Source: Hyphomicrobiales bacterium (GTDB lineage: Bacteria; Pseudomonadota; Alphaproteobacteria; Rhizobiales; Xanthobacteraceae). Taken from it: a DNA stretch of 35,225 bases. Both the position numbers and the translations under genes were made by a program. The notes under the pieces are model-generated. The model saw only the letters and a list, made by a program, of their open reading frames with translations, was not told the DNA's origin and searched no databases. Positions within the stretch are counted from its first letter, which is position 1. The number at the start of each line of letters is the position of its first letter. Positions 15,000 to 23,346 of this stretch are shown here, piece by piece. The stretch spans positions 1 through 35,225 of the forward strand of contig JAJPKK010000059.1 in the NCBI GenBank assembly GCA_021323775.1, given 5' to 3'.

Positions 15000-15905
15000 A
15001 TGGTCTTTCTGTTGTCGTTACTTAGCTTCACCGCGATAGCGGCTGGGGTCTTCGGGCTCGGAGTGGGCCTTCCTATCCGCGAAACCTGGTTCGGCGCGTC
15101 GCTCTTGATTTCCGCAAGCGTGGCCATCACGGGCGGCTTCGCCCTGGCAGGGCTTGCGACGGTGGTTTTTGAGCTGCGGCGGGTTGTGCACGGGTTCAAA
15201 GCGCCGCCGTCGGAGATGCCGCGGCCGGTTCGCCCGCTTGAGCGCAGCGACGAGCGCATTGACGGCCCCGACAGAGGGGCGGAGTCGCGACTGCGGATGC
15301 CGGTTGTGCTTGGCGCCGCCGACGCGATCCGGAAGCGATACGGCGCGGCTGAAACGGGGGAGCGATGGCACAAGTCCCGATCGGAAGCCTGGTTGCGGCA
15401 CCTCCAGGACGAGATCGAGTCCGGCCCGCGGCCGGCCAACAGCGTGCCGCCGCCGATCGAGGACCACCATACCGGCGACATTCCCCGGCCGTCGAATTCT
15501 TGGCCGCGTCCTGCCATCCCGATGCCGCCCGATCATTCCGATGCGCCGCCGCGCCGGACCTCGCCCATCCCGCCAGAGGATATATTCGATGCGATCTGGT
15601 CCTCCCAGCATCGCAACATCGCAGAGGGGCCGGAACCGCGAACCAATGCATCGCCCGAGAGCAGGCTCCACTCCGCTGATTCCAAATCGCCGCCGCTGGC
15701 GCCCGGTCAACCGGCCGCCTGCCCGTCGCCGAGGCCAGCGCCAATCGAGCCGGGGCCTCTGCCGATCCTGAGAGCCGGGGTGATCCAGCAGATGGCTTAT
15801 ACGCTGTTCGCCGACGGCTCGATCGAGGCGCAAGCGTCCCAAGGCGTCATGCGCTTCGCCTCGATCGAGGAGTTTCTCGGGCATCTTGAAAAGGGCGAGG
15901 ACTGA
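15000..15905 (+). CDS. Membrane-anchored protein with proline-rich linker, unknown function
   Basis: A 301-residue protein. Residues 4-24 and 31-57 form two hydrophobic helices; a long charged, proline-rich and probably disordered region follows (about 65-250). It ends with a compact conserved-looking segment, 'GVIQQMAYTLFADGSIEAQ' then 'GVMRFASIEEFLGHLEK', which resembles the C-terminal module of hypothetical membrane proteins in Bradyrhizobium-type genomes. The topology suggests a cytoplasmic C-terminal domain tethered to the inner membrane. An in-frame TAG at 14994 fixes the start at or after 15000. No good ribosome binding site is seen. Function is unknown. Confidence 0.78.
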   Translation: MVFLLSLLSFTAIAAGVFGLGVGLPIRETWFGASLLISASVAITGGFALAGLATVVFELRRVVHGFKAPPSEMPRPVRPLERSDERIDGPDRGAESRLRMPVVLGAADAIRKRYGAAETGERWHKSRSEAWLRHLQDEIESGPRPANSVPPPIEDHHTGDIPRPSNSWPRPAIPMPPDHSDAPPRRTSPIPPEDIFDAIWSSQHRNIAEGPEPRTNASPESRLHSADSKSPPLAPGQPAACPSPRPAPIEPGPLPILRAGVIQQMAYTLFADGSIEAQASQGVMRFASIEEFLGHLEKGED

Positions 15906-16163
15906 AAACGCCCGAGGGCCAGCGGCGCCGCGGTGGGTCAGTCCGCCTTCTTGTTTTGCTCAATTCGCTGATCGAGGATAATCCCTCTTTTGAATCTTGA
16001 ATGGTGAAGAAGCATGGGGCCGTGCCGCGAGTGATCGCGGCGAGGCCGCCTACGCGTCCTGACCCACTCGAAATTCAATAGAGCCAGGATAATTCTGCTG
16101 CGCCGGCGTTGCGGCTATCGCTCCGCAAGCAGCGGATGCGGAAGCTTCCCCGCCCCGGCTAGC

Positions 16164-18320
16164 TCATCCCGTCCTCGGCAGCGTTCCCTCGACGGCCGCA
16201 ATCGCGAATGCGTAGCCGAGCGCGACCTCCTTCAATCGATCGAAGCGCCCAGGCGCCCCGCCGTGGCCGGCGTCGAGATTGACGCGCAGCATGATGGCGT
16301 TCTGGTCGGTCTTGCGCCTGCGCAACCGCGCCACCCATTTGGCTGGCTCCCAATAGGTGACGCGCGGATCCGTGAGCCCGGCGAGCACCAGCATGGCCGG
16401 GTAATCCTGCGCGCGCACGTTATCGTAAGGCGAGTAGGCCCGAATGGTCGCGAAAGCGGCCGGGTCAGTGATCGGATTGCCCCATTCGGCCCATTCGGGC
16501 GGAGTGAGCGGAAGAGTATCGTCCAGCATGGTATTGAGGACGTCGACGAAGGGCACTTCGGCGATTACGGCCGCGTAGAGGCCGGGCCGCTGGTTGGCAA
16601 CCGCGCCGATCAGGAGCCCGCCTGCGGAGCGTCCTTGAGCCACCACTTTGTCAGGCGCTGCAAACTTGCGCGCCACGAGATGCTCCGTGGCGGCGATGAA
16701 ATCGGAAAAGGTATTTTGCTTGGCGGCAAGCTTGCCCCCGCGATACCAGCGCCAGCCTTTCTCCGTGCCGCCGCGCACATGCGCGATTGCGAACACGAAG
16801 CCGCGGTCGACGAGCGAGAGCCGGTTCGAACTGAATGAGGCTGGGATGGACGCGCCGTAAGCGCCGTAGCCGTAAATGAGCATCGGCGCGGTGCCGTCGA
16901 GCGGCGTGCTCCTGCGGTAGAGCAGGGAGACCGGAATAGCCTCGCCGTCTGAGGCCTGCGCCAGCACGCGCCGCGTCACGTAATCGGCCGGATCATGTCC
17001 GCTCGGAATTTCCTGCCGTTTGCGGAGGCTGCGGGTGCGGGCGGCGAGATCGTAGTCCCACACTTGCGACGGCGTCGTCATCGACGAGTAAGAGAAGCGC
17101 AGGGTGTCGGTTTCGAATTCGAAGCCTTCATGCAGATCCAGCGAATAGGCTTCTTCATCGAAAGCGATCGCATGTTCGTTTTGGGTCCCGATCCGCCGGA
17201 CGACGATGCGGGGCAGGCCATCCTCGCGTTCGAGGCGGATGAGCCAATCCCGCAGCACGGCGAAACTCAAGATGAAGACGCCGGGACGGTGCGGGACGAC
17301 ATCCCGCCAATGGGCGCGGCCAGTGGCGGCAAGCGGGGTCCACACGATCTTGAAATCCTCCGCGTCATCCGCGTTGGTGAGGATAATGAGCGCCGGGGAG
17401 CCGCCGAAATCCGGATGATGCTCGACCTCGTAGCGCATCGCCGGCTCGCGCGGCGCAACCGGCCGCGGCCGGGCGTCGGGGTCTTCCAGGTCGATGAGCA
17501 ACGCTTCGGACGTATCGTGATCGTGCACCGAGATTGCGGCGAAGCGGCCGGATCGCAAGCGCGACAGCGAGACGAACCGGCTTCCGTCCGGCACCGCATA
17601 AATCTCGCTGTCCTCGCGCACATCGGCGCCGAGGCGATGGCGATGCACGCTGGACGGACGCTGCTGAGCGTCGAGACGGACGTAATAGAACGCCGCGCAG
17701 TCCCGCGTCCAAACGATATCGCCGGCAGTCTCCGGGACAATGTCGGGCAGCTCCGTCATGCGGGCGATGTCGCGCACCCGAATGGCAAAGAGCTCGCCGC
17801 CTGTCTCATCTGCGCTCCACGCCAGCATCGTGTGATCGGGTGAATGCGCGGCGGCGCCCAATCGGAAGAACGCCTTGCCGGCCGCGAGCGCATCGCCGTC
17901 GATCAAGACTTCGCTCACCCCGCCGCCCCGCGGCTCACGGCAAAGTGATGGATGCTGGCCGCCTGCGCGGTAGCGCGTAAAATAGGAAAACGCCCCGTCG
18001 GCGGCCGGAACGGTAGAATCTTCCTCTTTGATGCGGCCTCGCATTTCCGTGATCAAGGTTTCCTGGAGCGCCACAGTGGAGGCGAGGGTGCGATCCGCAT
18101 AAGCGTTCTCGTTTTCGAGATGCTCCCGAATCCGTGGGTCCAGCAGGCGCGGGTCGCGCATGACCCGTTGCCAGTTGGGGTCCTTAAGCCACGCGAATTC
18201 GTCGGTGAGAATGACGCCATGCCAACTCGTCTCGACCGGACGGGCCTCCGCCCTTGGAGCAGCACAAGGCGGGACCGGCCCCACCGAGCCGGACGCACGA
18301 GATCGTGGGCTGTCGGTCAT
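16164..18320 (-). CDS. ptrB: Oligopeptidase B-like S9 family peptidase
   Basis: A 718-residue prolyl-oligopeptidase-family serine peptidase. An N-terminal seven-bladed beta-propeller region precedes the alpha/beta-hydrolase domain. The catalytic triad is visible as Ser565 in 'GRSAGG', Asp651 in 'LTDPRVTYWEP' and His686 in 'DAGHGG'. 'YGYGAYG' and 'AHVRGGTEKGWRWYRGGK' are classical oligopeptidase B stretches; such enzymes cut short peptides after basic residues in the cytoplasm. The start at 18320 (MTDSPRSR) fits family length better than 18425; GGAGG lies 12 bases upstream, a little far. It is divergent from the MucR-like gene. Confidence 0.92.
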   Translation of the reverse strand: MTDSPRSRASGSVGPVPPCAAPRAEARPVETSWHGVILTDEFAWLKDPNWQRVMRDPRLLDPRIREHLENENAYADRTLASTVALQETLITEMRGRIKEEDSTVPAADGAFSYFTRYRAGGQHPSLCREPRGGGVSEVLIDGDALAAGKAFFRLGAAAHSPDHTMLAWSADETGGELFAIRVRDIARMTELPDIVPETAGDIVWTRDCAAFYYVRLDAQQRPSSVHRHRLGADVREDSEIYAVPDGSRFVSLSRLRSGRFAAISVHDHDTSEALLIDLEDPDARPRPVAPREPAMRYEVEHHPDFGGSPALIILTNADDAEDFKIVWTPLAATGRAHWRDVVPHRPGVFILSFAVLRDWLIRLEREDGLPRIVVRRIGTQNEHAIAFDEEAYSLDLHEGFEFETDTLRFSYSSMTTPSQVWDYDLAARTRSLRKRQEIPSGHDPADYVTRRVLAQASDGEAIPVSLLYRRSTPLDGTAPMLIYGYGAYGASIPASFSSNRLSLVDRGFVFAIAHVRGGTEKGWRWYRGGKLAAKQNTFSDFIAATEHLVARKFAAPDKVVAQGRSAGGLLIGAVANQRPGLYAAVIAEVPFVDVLNTMLDDTLPLTPPEWAEWGNPITDPAAFATIRAYSPYDNVRAQDYPAMLVLAGLTDPRVTYWEPAKWVARLRRRKTDQNAIMLRVNLDAGHGGAPGRFDRLKEVALGYAFAIAAVEGTLPRTG

Positions 18321-18690
18321 TGTGGGAAAGAGCCTCCGCTTTTCGGGAAGAACGGGTCCGGCCGATCGGATCGGGTGGGCGTGTGCGGACGTGGTGTCGA
18401 AGCGAGCGATTTTGCTGCGGCGCACGGCTCGCCGGGGTTCTGACGCAGTTTCCGGCTTTTTTGCGGCATTCTTGCCGTGGTAAAGACTAGCTGATTTTCA
18501 TTTTCTGCTTGCCAAAATGCCTGCAGGACGATGTAAAAGCGCCGCGTATTCTTGTGCATCTTCAACAGAGATAGTAAACTCAATATTTAGTCGGCGTATG
18601 ATGTTGAGGGCGCAAGATCACCAGGTAAGTTCTCGAAATGGTACGGTGGGCGCGACAGCGCCGAGCCTCTTGTGGGGAAGGGCAACGACC

Positions 18691-19107
18691 ATGAACGACA
18701 AGGTGCCGAATAGCTATATCGAACTTACGGCCGGCATCGTTTCCGCGTATGTTAGCAATAATGCCGTGGCGGCAGCCGACATTTCCTCGCTTATCAGCCA
18801 GGTCCACACGGCGTTGCTGCGCATTTCCAACGGCCAGAGCGAGATGCCGGCCGATCCAGCAAAGCCCGCCATTGCGATCAAGAAGTCCATCACGCCGGAT
18901 TACATCATCTGCCTTGAGGACGGTAAAAAATTCAAATCGCTCAAACGGCATCTGCGGACGCAATACGACATGACACCCGAGCACTATCGCGAAAAGTGGG
19001 GGCTTCCGCCGGATTACCCGATGGTTGCGCCGAACTATGCGCAGGCGCGCTCCCAGCTCGCCAAGAAGATGGGCCTGGGACAGCAACGCAAACGCCGCGG
19101 GCGCTGA
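18691..19107 (+). CDS. MucR/Ros-family transcriptional regulator with altered zinc site
   Basis: A 138-residue MucR/Ros protein, a DNA-binding global regulator of rhizobia and relatives controlling surface polysaccharide, motility and cell-cycle genes. The N-terminal oligomerisation part is 'YIELTAGIVSAYVSNN', and the DNA-binding domain is 'CLEDGKKFKSLKRHLRT' followed by 'MTPEHYREKWGLPPDYPMVAPNYA'. Aligned with Ros (ligands Cys79, Cys82, His92, His97), the residues here are Cys74, Asp77, His87 and Tyr92, so two canonical zinc ligands are missing, as described for some Mesorhizobium Ml proteins that fold without zinc. GGGGAAGGG precedes the chosen ATG. The AT-rich region 18550-18600 could bind MucR itself. 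Confidence 0.93.
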   Translation: MNDKVPNSYIELTAGIVSAYVSNNAVAAADISSLISQVHTALLRISNGQSEMPADPAKPAIAIKKSITPDYIICLEDGKKFKSLKRHLRTQYDMTPEHYREKWGLPPDYPMVAPNYAQARSQLAKKMGLGQQRKRRGR

Positions 19108-19177
19108 TTGTGGAAGCGTGGCCGTCTCGACCCTTTGGGACGGGACCGCGCTCCGGCTACGGGGCCCGCCAGCCAGG

Positions 19178-19609
19178 TCACGCCCCGGTAAGGGCAAGCG
19201 CCTTGCGCGCTTCGTCGCGAATGCGGCCAACCATTGATTTGAATCCGTTCGATCGCTGCGGTGTCAGATGCTCGCGCAGCCCGAGGCGGTCGAACAAGGC
19301 CAGCGCATCGATATCAAGGATCTGGCGCGCCGGCTTTCCGGAGTACATGGCGAACAGAATCGCGATCAGGCCGCGCACAATGTGGGCATCGCTGTCGCCG
19401 GTGAAGCACAGCACCGGCTCGCCCGGGCCGTGTCGCTTGACATCAGTCACAAGCCAGACCTGGCTCGCGCAACCCGGCACCTTGTTGGCCTCGATCCGCG
19501 CCGCCTCAGGCAAAGGTTCAAGTGTGCGCCCCAGCTCGATCACGTAACGATAGCGGTCGTCCCAATCGTCAAGCAGGGCGAAGTTCGCGGCGATTTCGTC
19601 AATATTCAT
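19178..19609 (-). CDS. sufE: SufE family Fe-S cluster assembly protein
   Basis: A 143-residue SufE protein, which accepts persulfide sulfur from the cysteine desulfurase SufS and passes it to the SUF scaffold. The acceptor cysteine is Cys47 in 'KVPGCASQVWL'. 'DDWDDRYRYVIELGR' and the 'GKPARQILDIDALALFDRLGLREHLTPQRSNGF' segment are family hallmarks. MNIDEI at 19609 is preferred as start because SufE proteins begin close to this helix; 19633-19636 are upstream alternatives, and neither has a strong ribosome binding site. It is divergent from the histidine kinase gene. The other suf genes are not in the window. Confidence 0.94.
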   Translation of the reverse strand: MNIDEIAANFALLDDWDDRYRYVIELGRTLEPLPEAARIEANKVPGCASQVWLVTDVKRHGPGEPVLCFTGDSDAHIVRGLIAILFAMYSGKPARQILDIDALALFDRLGLREHLTPQRSNGFKSMVGRIRDEARKALALTGA

Positions 19610-19975
19610 GATGGCCCGGAAGCTGGGCGACATCATCGTCGCCCGACCTTACATATGACGCAGAGCCCGCCTTGGCGATAGTGGCAGATCGTCGAAGCTT
19701 GCCGCCACGCCCGAGGGCGTGACGCCGATGGCGCGCTTGCCGCCCTGCGCGTATTAGAAGAAATTATATCACATCTGCAACCAAGAGTGCAGGGGCCTCG
19801 CTGCCGGCGTTTGTGGGTCTCAGCCGTCACGGTATCGGAGCATTTCGTTAACCGAGACAGCTTTCCCGCGAAGTATTCGCCATCGCGCAGGCGCCGTCTC
19901 AATCTCTTTAGCGTTCGCTTAATCGGCATTTGCCAGGATCGGCGGGCCGCACCGAAACATCGGCCCAAGAACAGC

Positions 19976-22078
19976 ATGGTGAGCCTGTCAACGTCCATTC
20001 GCGAGTTTCTCGATGCGCTTGTGCATCCATCCGCGCGCGCGGATCCGCTCGCGGCGGAGCGCCATGTCGCTTTCATGGCGTCGCGTCTCTTCGGGAGCCT
20101 GCTGGCGCTCGGCGTCTTCCCGGTGTTCCTCGCGTTGCACGGCATGCCGAGCGTGCTTGAATTCCTCGTGATCGCGTGGATGATCTTTCCGATCGCGAGC
20201 GCTTGTTTTCTCTCCCGCACCGGGCGCTACGAGGCAGCCCAGGGTATTTCCGCATTCGCGCTCACCGCCATCGTAACGACCGTGGCCGGCAATTCCGGCG
20301 GCATAAATTCGATCGCTGCGGTCTGGCTCGTGCTGATCCCGCTGGAGGCTGCGCTGTCGGGGTCGCGCCGGGCGGTGGCGGTCGCAGCTTTGCTCGCGAG
20401 CGGCGGCGCCGCGCTTCTCGTCGTTGCCGGCTCGTGGGTCGGCGTTGGGGGAGGCGTTGAGCGCTCAGCCGGCACGCTTGCGGCGCTCGGCACTGTGTCG
20501 GCTTTGATCTACGCCGCGGGCATTGCGCTCGGTGCGGATTCCCTTATGCGGGCGAATCGTGCGCGGCCCCACGGCGAGGCGCAACAGCCTCTCCGGCAGG
20601 GTTTTGGCTTGAGCGAGGTCGTTACCTACCACAGTCATGGCGGTCGCATCGTGTACGTCTCGGCGAATGCGCAAGACGTGCTCGGCGCTCCGGCCTCCGA
20701 TCTTGAGGACTACGGCTTGTTCGATCGCATCCACATCGCTGACAGGCCGGGCTATCTGCGCGCATTGTCGGAGGCGGCGACTGGCGACGCCTGCGAGATC
20801 GAGCTCCGCTTTCGCCGGAAGGCCGAGGCGGAGTTCATCTGGATCGAGATGCGTTGTTTTGCGTTGCCCTCGCCCTGCCCTCCCCCGGTTACTCCCTCCC
20901 TGACGCTCCCCCGCGCGCGGGGGAGGGCCGAGTGGAGGCATTCCATCCCTGACCCTCCCCGGCCAGGAGGGAGGGTAGGGCAGGGGACATGCGGAGAGGG
21001 TCCGGGAGGGGCGTGTCCTGCCGGCGGCCGCGATGCAATGCGCCCAACGGTTGTTGCGGTGATGCGCGACGTGACCTCGCGAAAAATCCGGCAGGACGCG
21101 CTGCTTGAAGCGCGCGCCGCGGCTCTTCGCGCCAATGCCGCCAAAAGCCGCTTTCTCGCTTGCATGAGCCACGAGCTTCGTACGCCGCTTAACGCCATCA
21201 TCGGCTTCTCCGATTTGCTGCGCAGCGACGGGAATCTCGATCGCGCGCGGGCGCTGGAATATGCGCGGATCATCAACGAATCGGGACATCACCTGCTTGC
21301 CGTGGCGAACGAAATTCTCGACATGTCGCGGTTGGAGACAGGCAATTTCGAACTCTTCCCGCAGCCGGTCCGGCTCGACGCCGTGATCGCGAGCTGCGTC
21401 GAATTACTGGCGCTCAGAGCGCAGGAACTCGGCGTCACATTGAAGGTCGACGCGCCAAACGGTCTTCCCGAAATCGTCGCCGACCGTCGCGCCGTGACGC
21501 AGATATTGATCAACTTGATGACCAATTCGATCAAGTTTAGCCACCGTGGCGGGAGTGTGGCTGTCCGCGCGAGCGTGGTCGGCCAGCAGGTGTTGCTTGA
21601 GGTCGCGGATGATGGCATCGGGATCGCGCCGGGCGATCTCAAGCGCATCGGCACCCCGTTTTTCCAGGCGCAAGGCGGCTCCGGCCGCAGGCAGGAGGGC
21701 GCCGGCCTTGGGCTCTCGATCGTCACGGCGCTCGTCGGTCTCCATGGCGGAGAGCTTAGCGCCGAGAGCAGGCCCGGCGAGGGCGCCCGCATGGTGGTGC
21801 GGCTGCCGCTCGATTGCACATGCGCGCCCAGCTCGCGCCGGCCCATCCCGATTGCCAGCGGAATTCGCAGCGACAGCCAGAAAGGGCTTTGCAGCGAACT
21901 CCCGCCATCAGGCCTCGCGGCCGATTGCTCCGCATCCCCCCTGTGCCCTCCCGCGGCCCCCGGCCTTCCCTGTCCCGCAAGCGGAGGAGGGTTGGGCAGG
22001 GCGCCGGCAGAGGGTGGGGAGAGGGGCGGAATGAATGTGACGGCCGATCTCCTGTTCCCGGTGCAAAGGCGTGCGTAA
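19976..22078 (+). CDS. Membrane PAS sensor histidine kinase, DivJ/PleC-like, with in-frame repeats
   Basis: A 700-residue sensor kinase. Residues about 35-200 form several transmembrane helices, followed by a PAS domain ('GGRIVYVSANAQDVLGAPASD' to 'VVAVMRDVTSRK'). The HisKA box is 'FLACMSHELRTPLNAIIGFSDLL' with phospho-accepting His399, and the ATPase domain has an N box ('NLMTNSIKFS'), G1 ('DDGIGIAPGD') and G2 ('GAGLGLSIV'). The PAS end is interrupted by about 50 Pro/Gly-rich residues encoded by a palindromic GC-rich repeat (about 20870-21035), and a similar repeat extends the C-terminus beyond the ATPase domain. The dimerisation box resembles the DivJ/PleC/PdhS cell-cycle kinases; that assignment is inferred. 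The ATG at 19976 has only a weak ribosome binding site. Confidence 0.9.
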   Translation: MVSLSTSIREFLDALVHPSARADPLAAERHVAFMASRLFGSLLALGVFPVFLALHGMPSVLEFLVIAWMIFPIASACFLSRTGRYEAAQGISAFALTAIVTTVAGNSGGINSIAAVWLVLIPLEAALSGSRRAVAVAALLASGGAALLVVAGSWVGVGGGVERSAGTLAALGTVSALIYAAGIALGADSLMRANRARPHGEAQQPLRQGFGLSEVVTYHSHGGRIVYVSANAQDVLGAPASDLEDYGLFDRIHIADRPGYLRALSEAATGDACEIELRFRRKAEAEFIWIEMRCFALPSPCPPPVTPSLTLPRARGRAEWRHSIPDPPRPGGRVGQGTCGEGPGGACPAGGRDAMRPTVVAVMRDVTSRKIRQDALLEARAAALRANAAKSRFLACMSHELRTPLNAIIGFSDLLRSDGNLDRARALEYARIINESGHHLLAVANEILDMSRLETGNFELFPQPVRLDAVIASCVELLALRAQELGVTLKVDAPNGLPEIVADRRAVTQILINLMTNSIKFSHRGGSVAVRASVVGQQVLLEVADDGIGIAPGDLKRIGTPFFQAQGGSGRRQEGAGLGLSIVTALVGLHGGELSAESRPGEGARMVVRLPLDCTCAPSSRRPIPIASGIRSDSQKGLCSELPPSGLAADCSASPLCPPAAPGLPCPASGGGLGRAPAEGGERGGMNVTADLLFPVQRRA
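20870..21035. repeat. GC-rich palindromic repeat inside the kinase gene, copy 1
   Basis: Contains the perfect 20-base palindrome CTCCCCCGCGCGCGGGGGAG (20906-20925) and an ACCCTCC...GAGGGAGGGT pair at about 20952-20976. It is translated in frame between the PAS core and the HisKA domain as Pro/Gly/Arg-rich sequence. Confidence 0.78.
21950..22030. repeat. GC-rich repeat inside the kinase gene, copy 2
   Basis: C-rich then G-rich arms (CCCTCCCGCGGCCCCCGG ... GGAGGAGGGTTGGGCAGGG ... GGTGGGGAGAGGGGCGG) resembling the internal copy and the intergenic hairpin at 12772. Translated as the Pro/Gly-rich tail after the ATPase domain. Confidence 0.65.
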
Positions 22079-22679
22079 CGTATCCCTTGGAGAACGCCTC
22101 GCGGATGGCCTTGGCTCAACCTACCGCGCGCTCATCAGGGTGCGGTTGCCGCGCATTTTCCGGCTGATATTGCGCAATCCGCGCGACAGCCTGTGCGCCC
22201 TCGCGCTTGTCGCCGCAGTGGCGGCGATCGTGGCTAACGCCTTGTACTTGCAGCCAGGCCGGCATCCGGCGCCGATTTTTGCGATCCGGCCGTTGCCGGT
22301 GCTGTCCGATGACGACGCCGGAACATCCGCTCAATTGCCGCGGCCCCGGCCGTCTGCCCCTGATCCTCCAAAGCCTGAACCGGCACAGAAGATGATCAAC
22401 CCGGTTCCGTTGCCGCGCCCCAGGGCCCAAAGCGCGCCCTCGCCTTCGCGCCCCGATGCAGCCGGCGACGTCCCTAACCCGTTGCGGCAGTTGAGCACTG
22501 TGCAGCAAATTCTCAACGAATTCGGTTATGGACCGATGAGAGTGAGCGGTATCCTCGATGAGGACACGCGCGAAGCGATTGCGCGCTTCGAGCGCGACCA
22601 CAATCTTCCGGTCACCGGCCAGAATACCCCGCGCCTGCGCCGTGCGATCACTCTGGCGACCGGACGGCCGCTGGATTGA
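22071..22679 (+). CDS. Membrane-anchored peptidoglycan-binding (PG_binding_1) protein
   Basis: A 202-residue protein. A basic N-terminus precedes one transmembrane helix ('LCALALVAAVAAIVANALYL', about 41-60); a long proline-rich linker (about 75-135) leads to a C-terminal peptidoglycan-binding domain 1 with 'VQQILNEFGYGPMRVSGILDEDTREAIARFERDHNLPVTG'. It would tether the inner membrane to the cell wall or sense the wall. The GTG start at 22071 overlaps the kinase stop by 8 bases, and AAAGG lies just upstream, so the two are translationally coupled. Confidence 0.88.
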   Translation: MRNVSLGERLADGLGSTYRALIRVRLPRIFRLILRNPRDSLCALALVAAVAAIVANALYLQPGRHPAPIFAIRPLPVLSDDDAGTSAQLPRPRPSAPDPPKPEPAQKMINPVPLPRPRAQSAPSPSRPDAAGDVPNPLRQLSTVQQILNEFGYGPMRVSGILDEDTREAIARFERDHNLPVTGQNTPRLRRAITLATGRPLD

Positions 22680-22783
22680 TCTCAGGCCGGCGGCAGATGG
22701 GGCTGTTCACGTTTTGAAATTAAATTATTGCCGCGCTTGCCTCCGGCAGCGGGGTAGAGTGCGGCTCGAAAGAAGCAGCGAAT

Positions 22784-23131
22784 ATGCGTCTCAAATCGCA
22801 GGTATGGGTTTTGGCCTATGTGCGGCGCTGTCACGTCGAAGGCGTGTTCGCGGTGATTCGCCGGCGCGGCGCCGACGAAGCAGGGGCGATCTTCATCAAG
22901 GTCAACCGCCTTGACGATACGGCGGACGTTTATGGCCCGGCGCCGCAATCCGCGTTCGACGATGAGTATCCGCTCGATCGCGCCTTCAGCCCGGCCATGA
23001 AAACGATGCCGGCGTCCGATGCCGAAGCTGAGGCGTATCTCGCCCGGCAAATCCGCTTCGACCCCGACCTGTGGATCATCGAGACCGAAGACCGCGCGGG
23101 ACGGCATTTCCTTGATCGCGTCGTGCGTTGA
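22784..23131 (+). CDS. DUF1491 family protein
   Basis: A 115-residue protein of DUF1491 (PF07372), a small family largely confined to alphaproteobacteria, with no established function. Diagnostic sequences are 'MRLKSQVWVLAYVRRCHVEG', 'RRGADEAGAIFIKVNRLD', 'VYGPAPQSAFDDE' and the C-terminal 'YLARQIRFDPDLWIIETEDRAGRHFLD'. No signal peptide or membrane helix is present. It follows the peptidoglycan-binding gene by about 100 bases on the same strand and may share its transcript. Confidence 0.92.
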   Translation: MRLKSQVWVLAYVRRCHVEGVFAVIRRRGADEAGAIFIKVNRLDDTADVYGPAPQSAFDDEYPLDRAFSPAMKTMPASDAEAEAYLARQIRFDPDLWIIETEDRAGRHFLDRVVR

Positions 23132-23249
23132 CGGCCCGGCGGGCGGACGCGGCCGGTCAGTGCGCCAAACCGCGAGCCGTTATAGCGATGCCGGCAGCCG
23201 AAATTCGCGCAGCGCGGTTGAGCCATTGGGTCCCGCCTTCGGCCGGCCC

Positions 23250-23335
23250 GATATAACTCAGCGAAATGCGGGACGAACTCGCCAGGCGCTCTGCCTCCCC
23301 GGGATTTCGCCCGCCTTTGACGAACCGTTAACCAG
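23250..23335. repeat. Degenerate palindromic repeat, family C
   Basis: 'ATAACTCAGCGAAATGCGGG' and 'CCCCGGGATTTCGCCCGCC' form complementary GCGAAATnCnGGG/CCCGGGATTTCGC arms. It lies between the DUF1491 gene and the convergent exported-protein gene at 23347; the remaining 100 bases of that gap show nothing recognisable. Confidence 0.6.
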
Positions 23336-23346
23336 CAGCCGCGAAA

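Noticed and set aside
19633-20220. 195-codon minus-strand open frame upstream of sufE
   Set aside because: Antisense to the kinase N-terminus; Arg-rich composition and no homology recognised.
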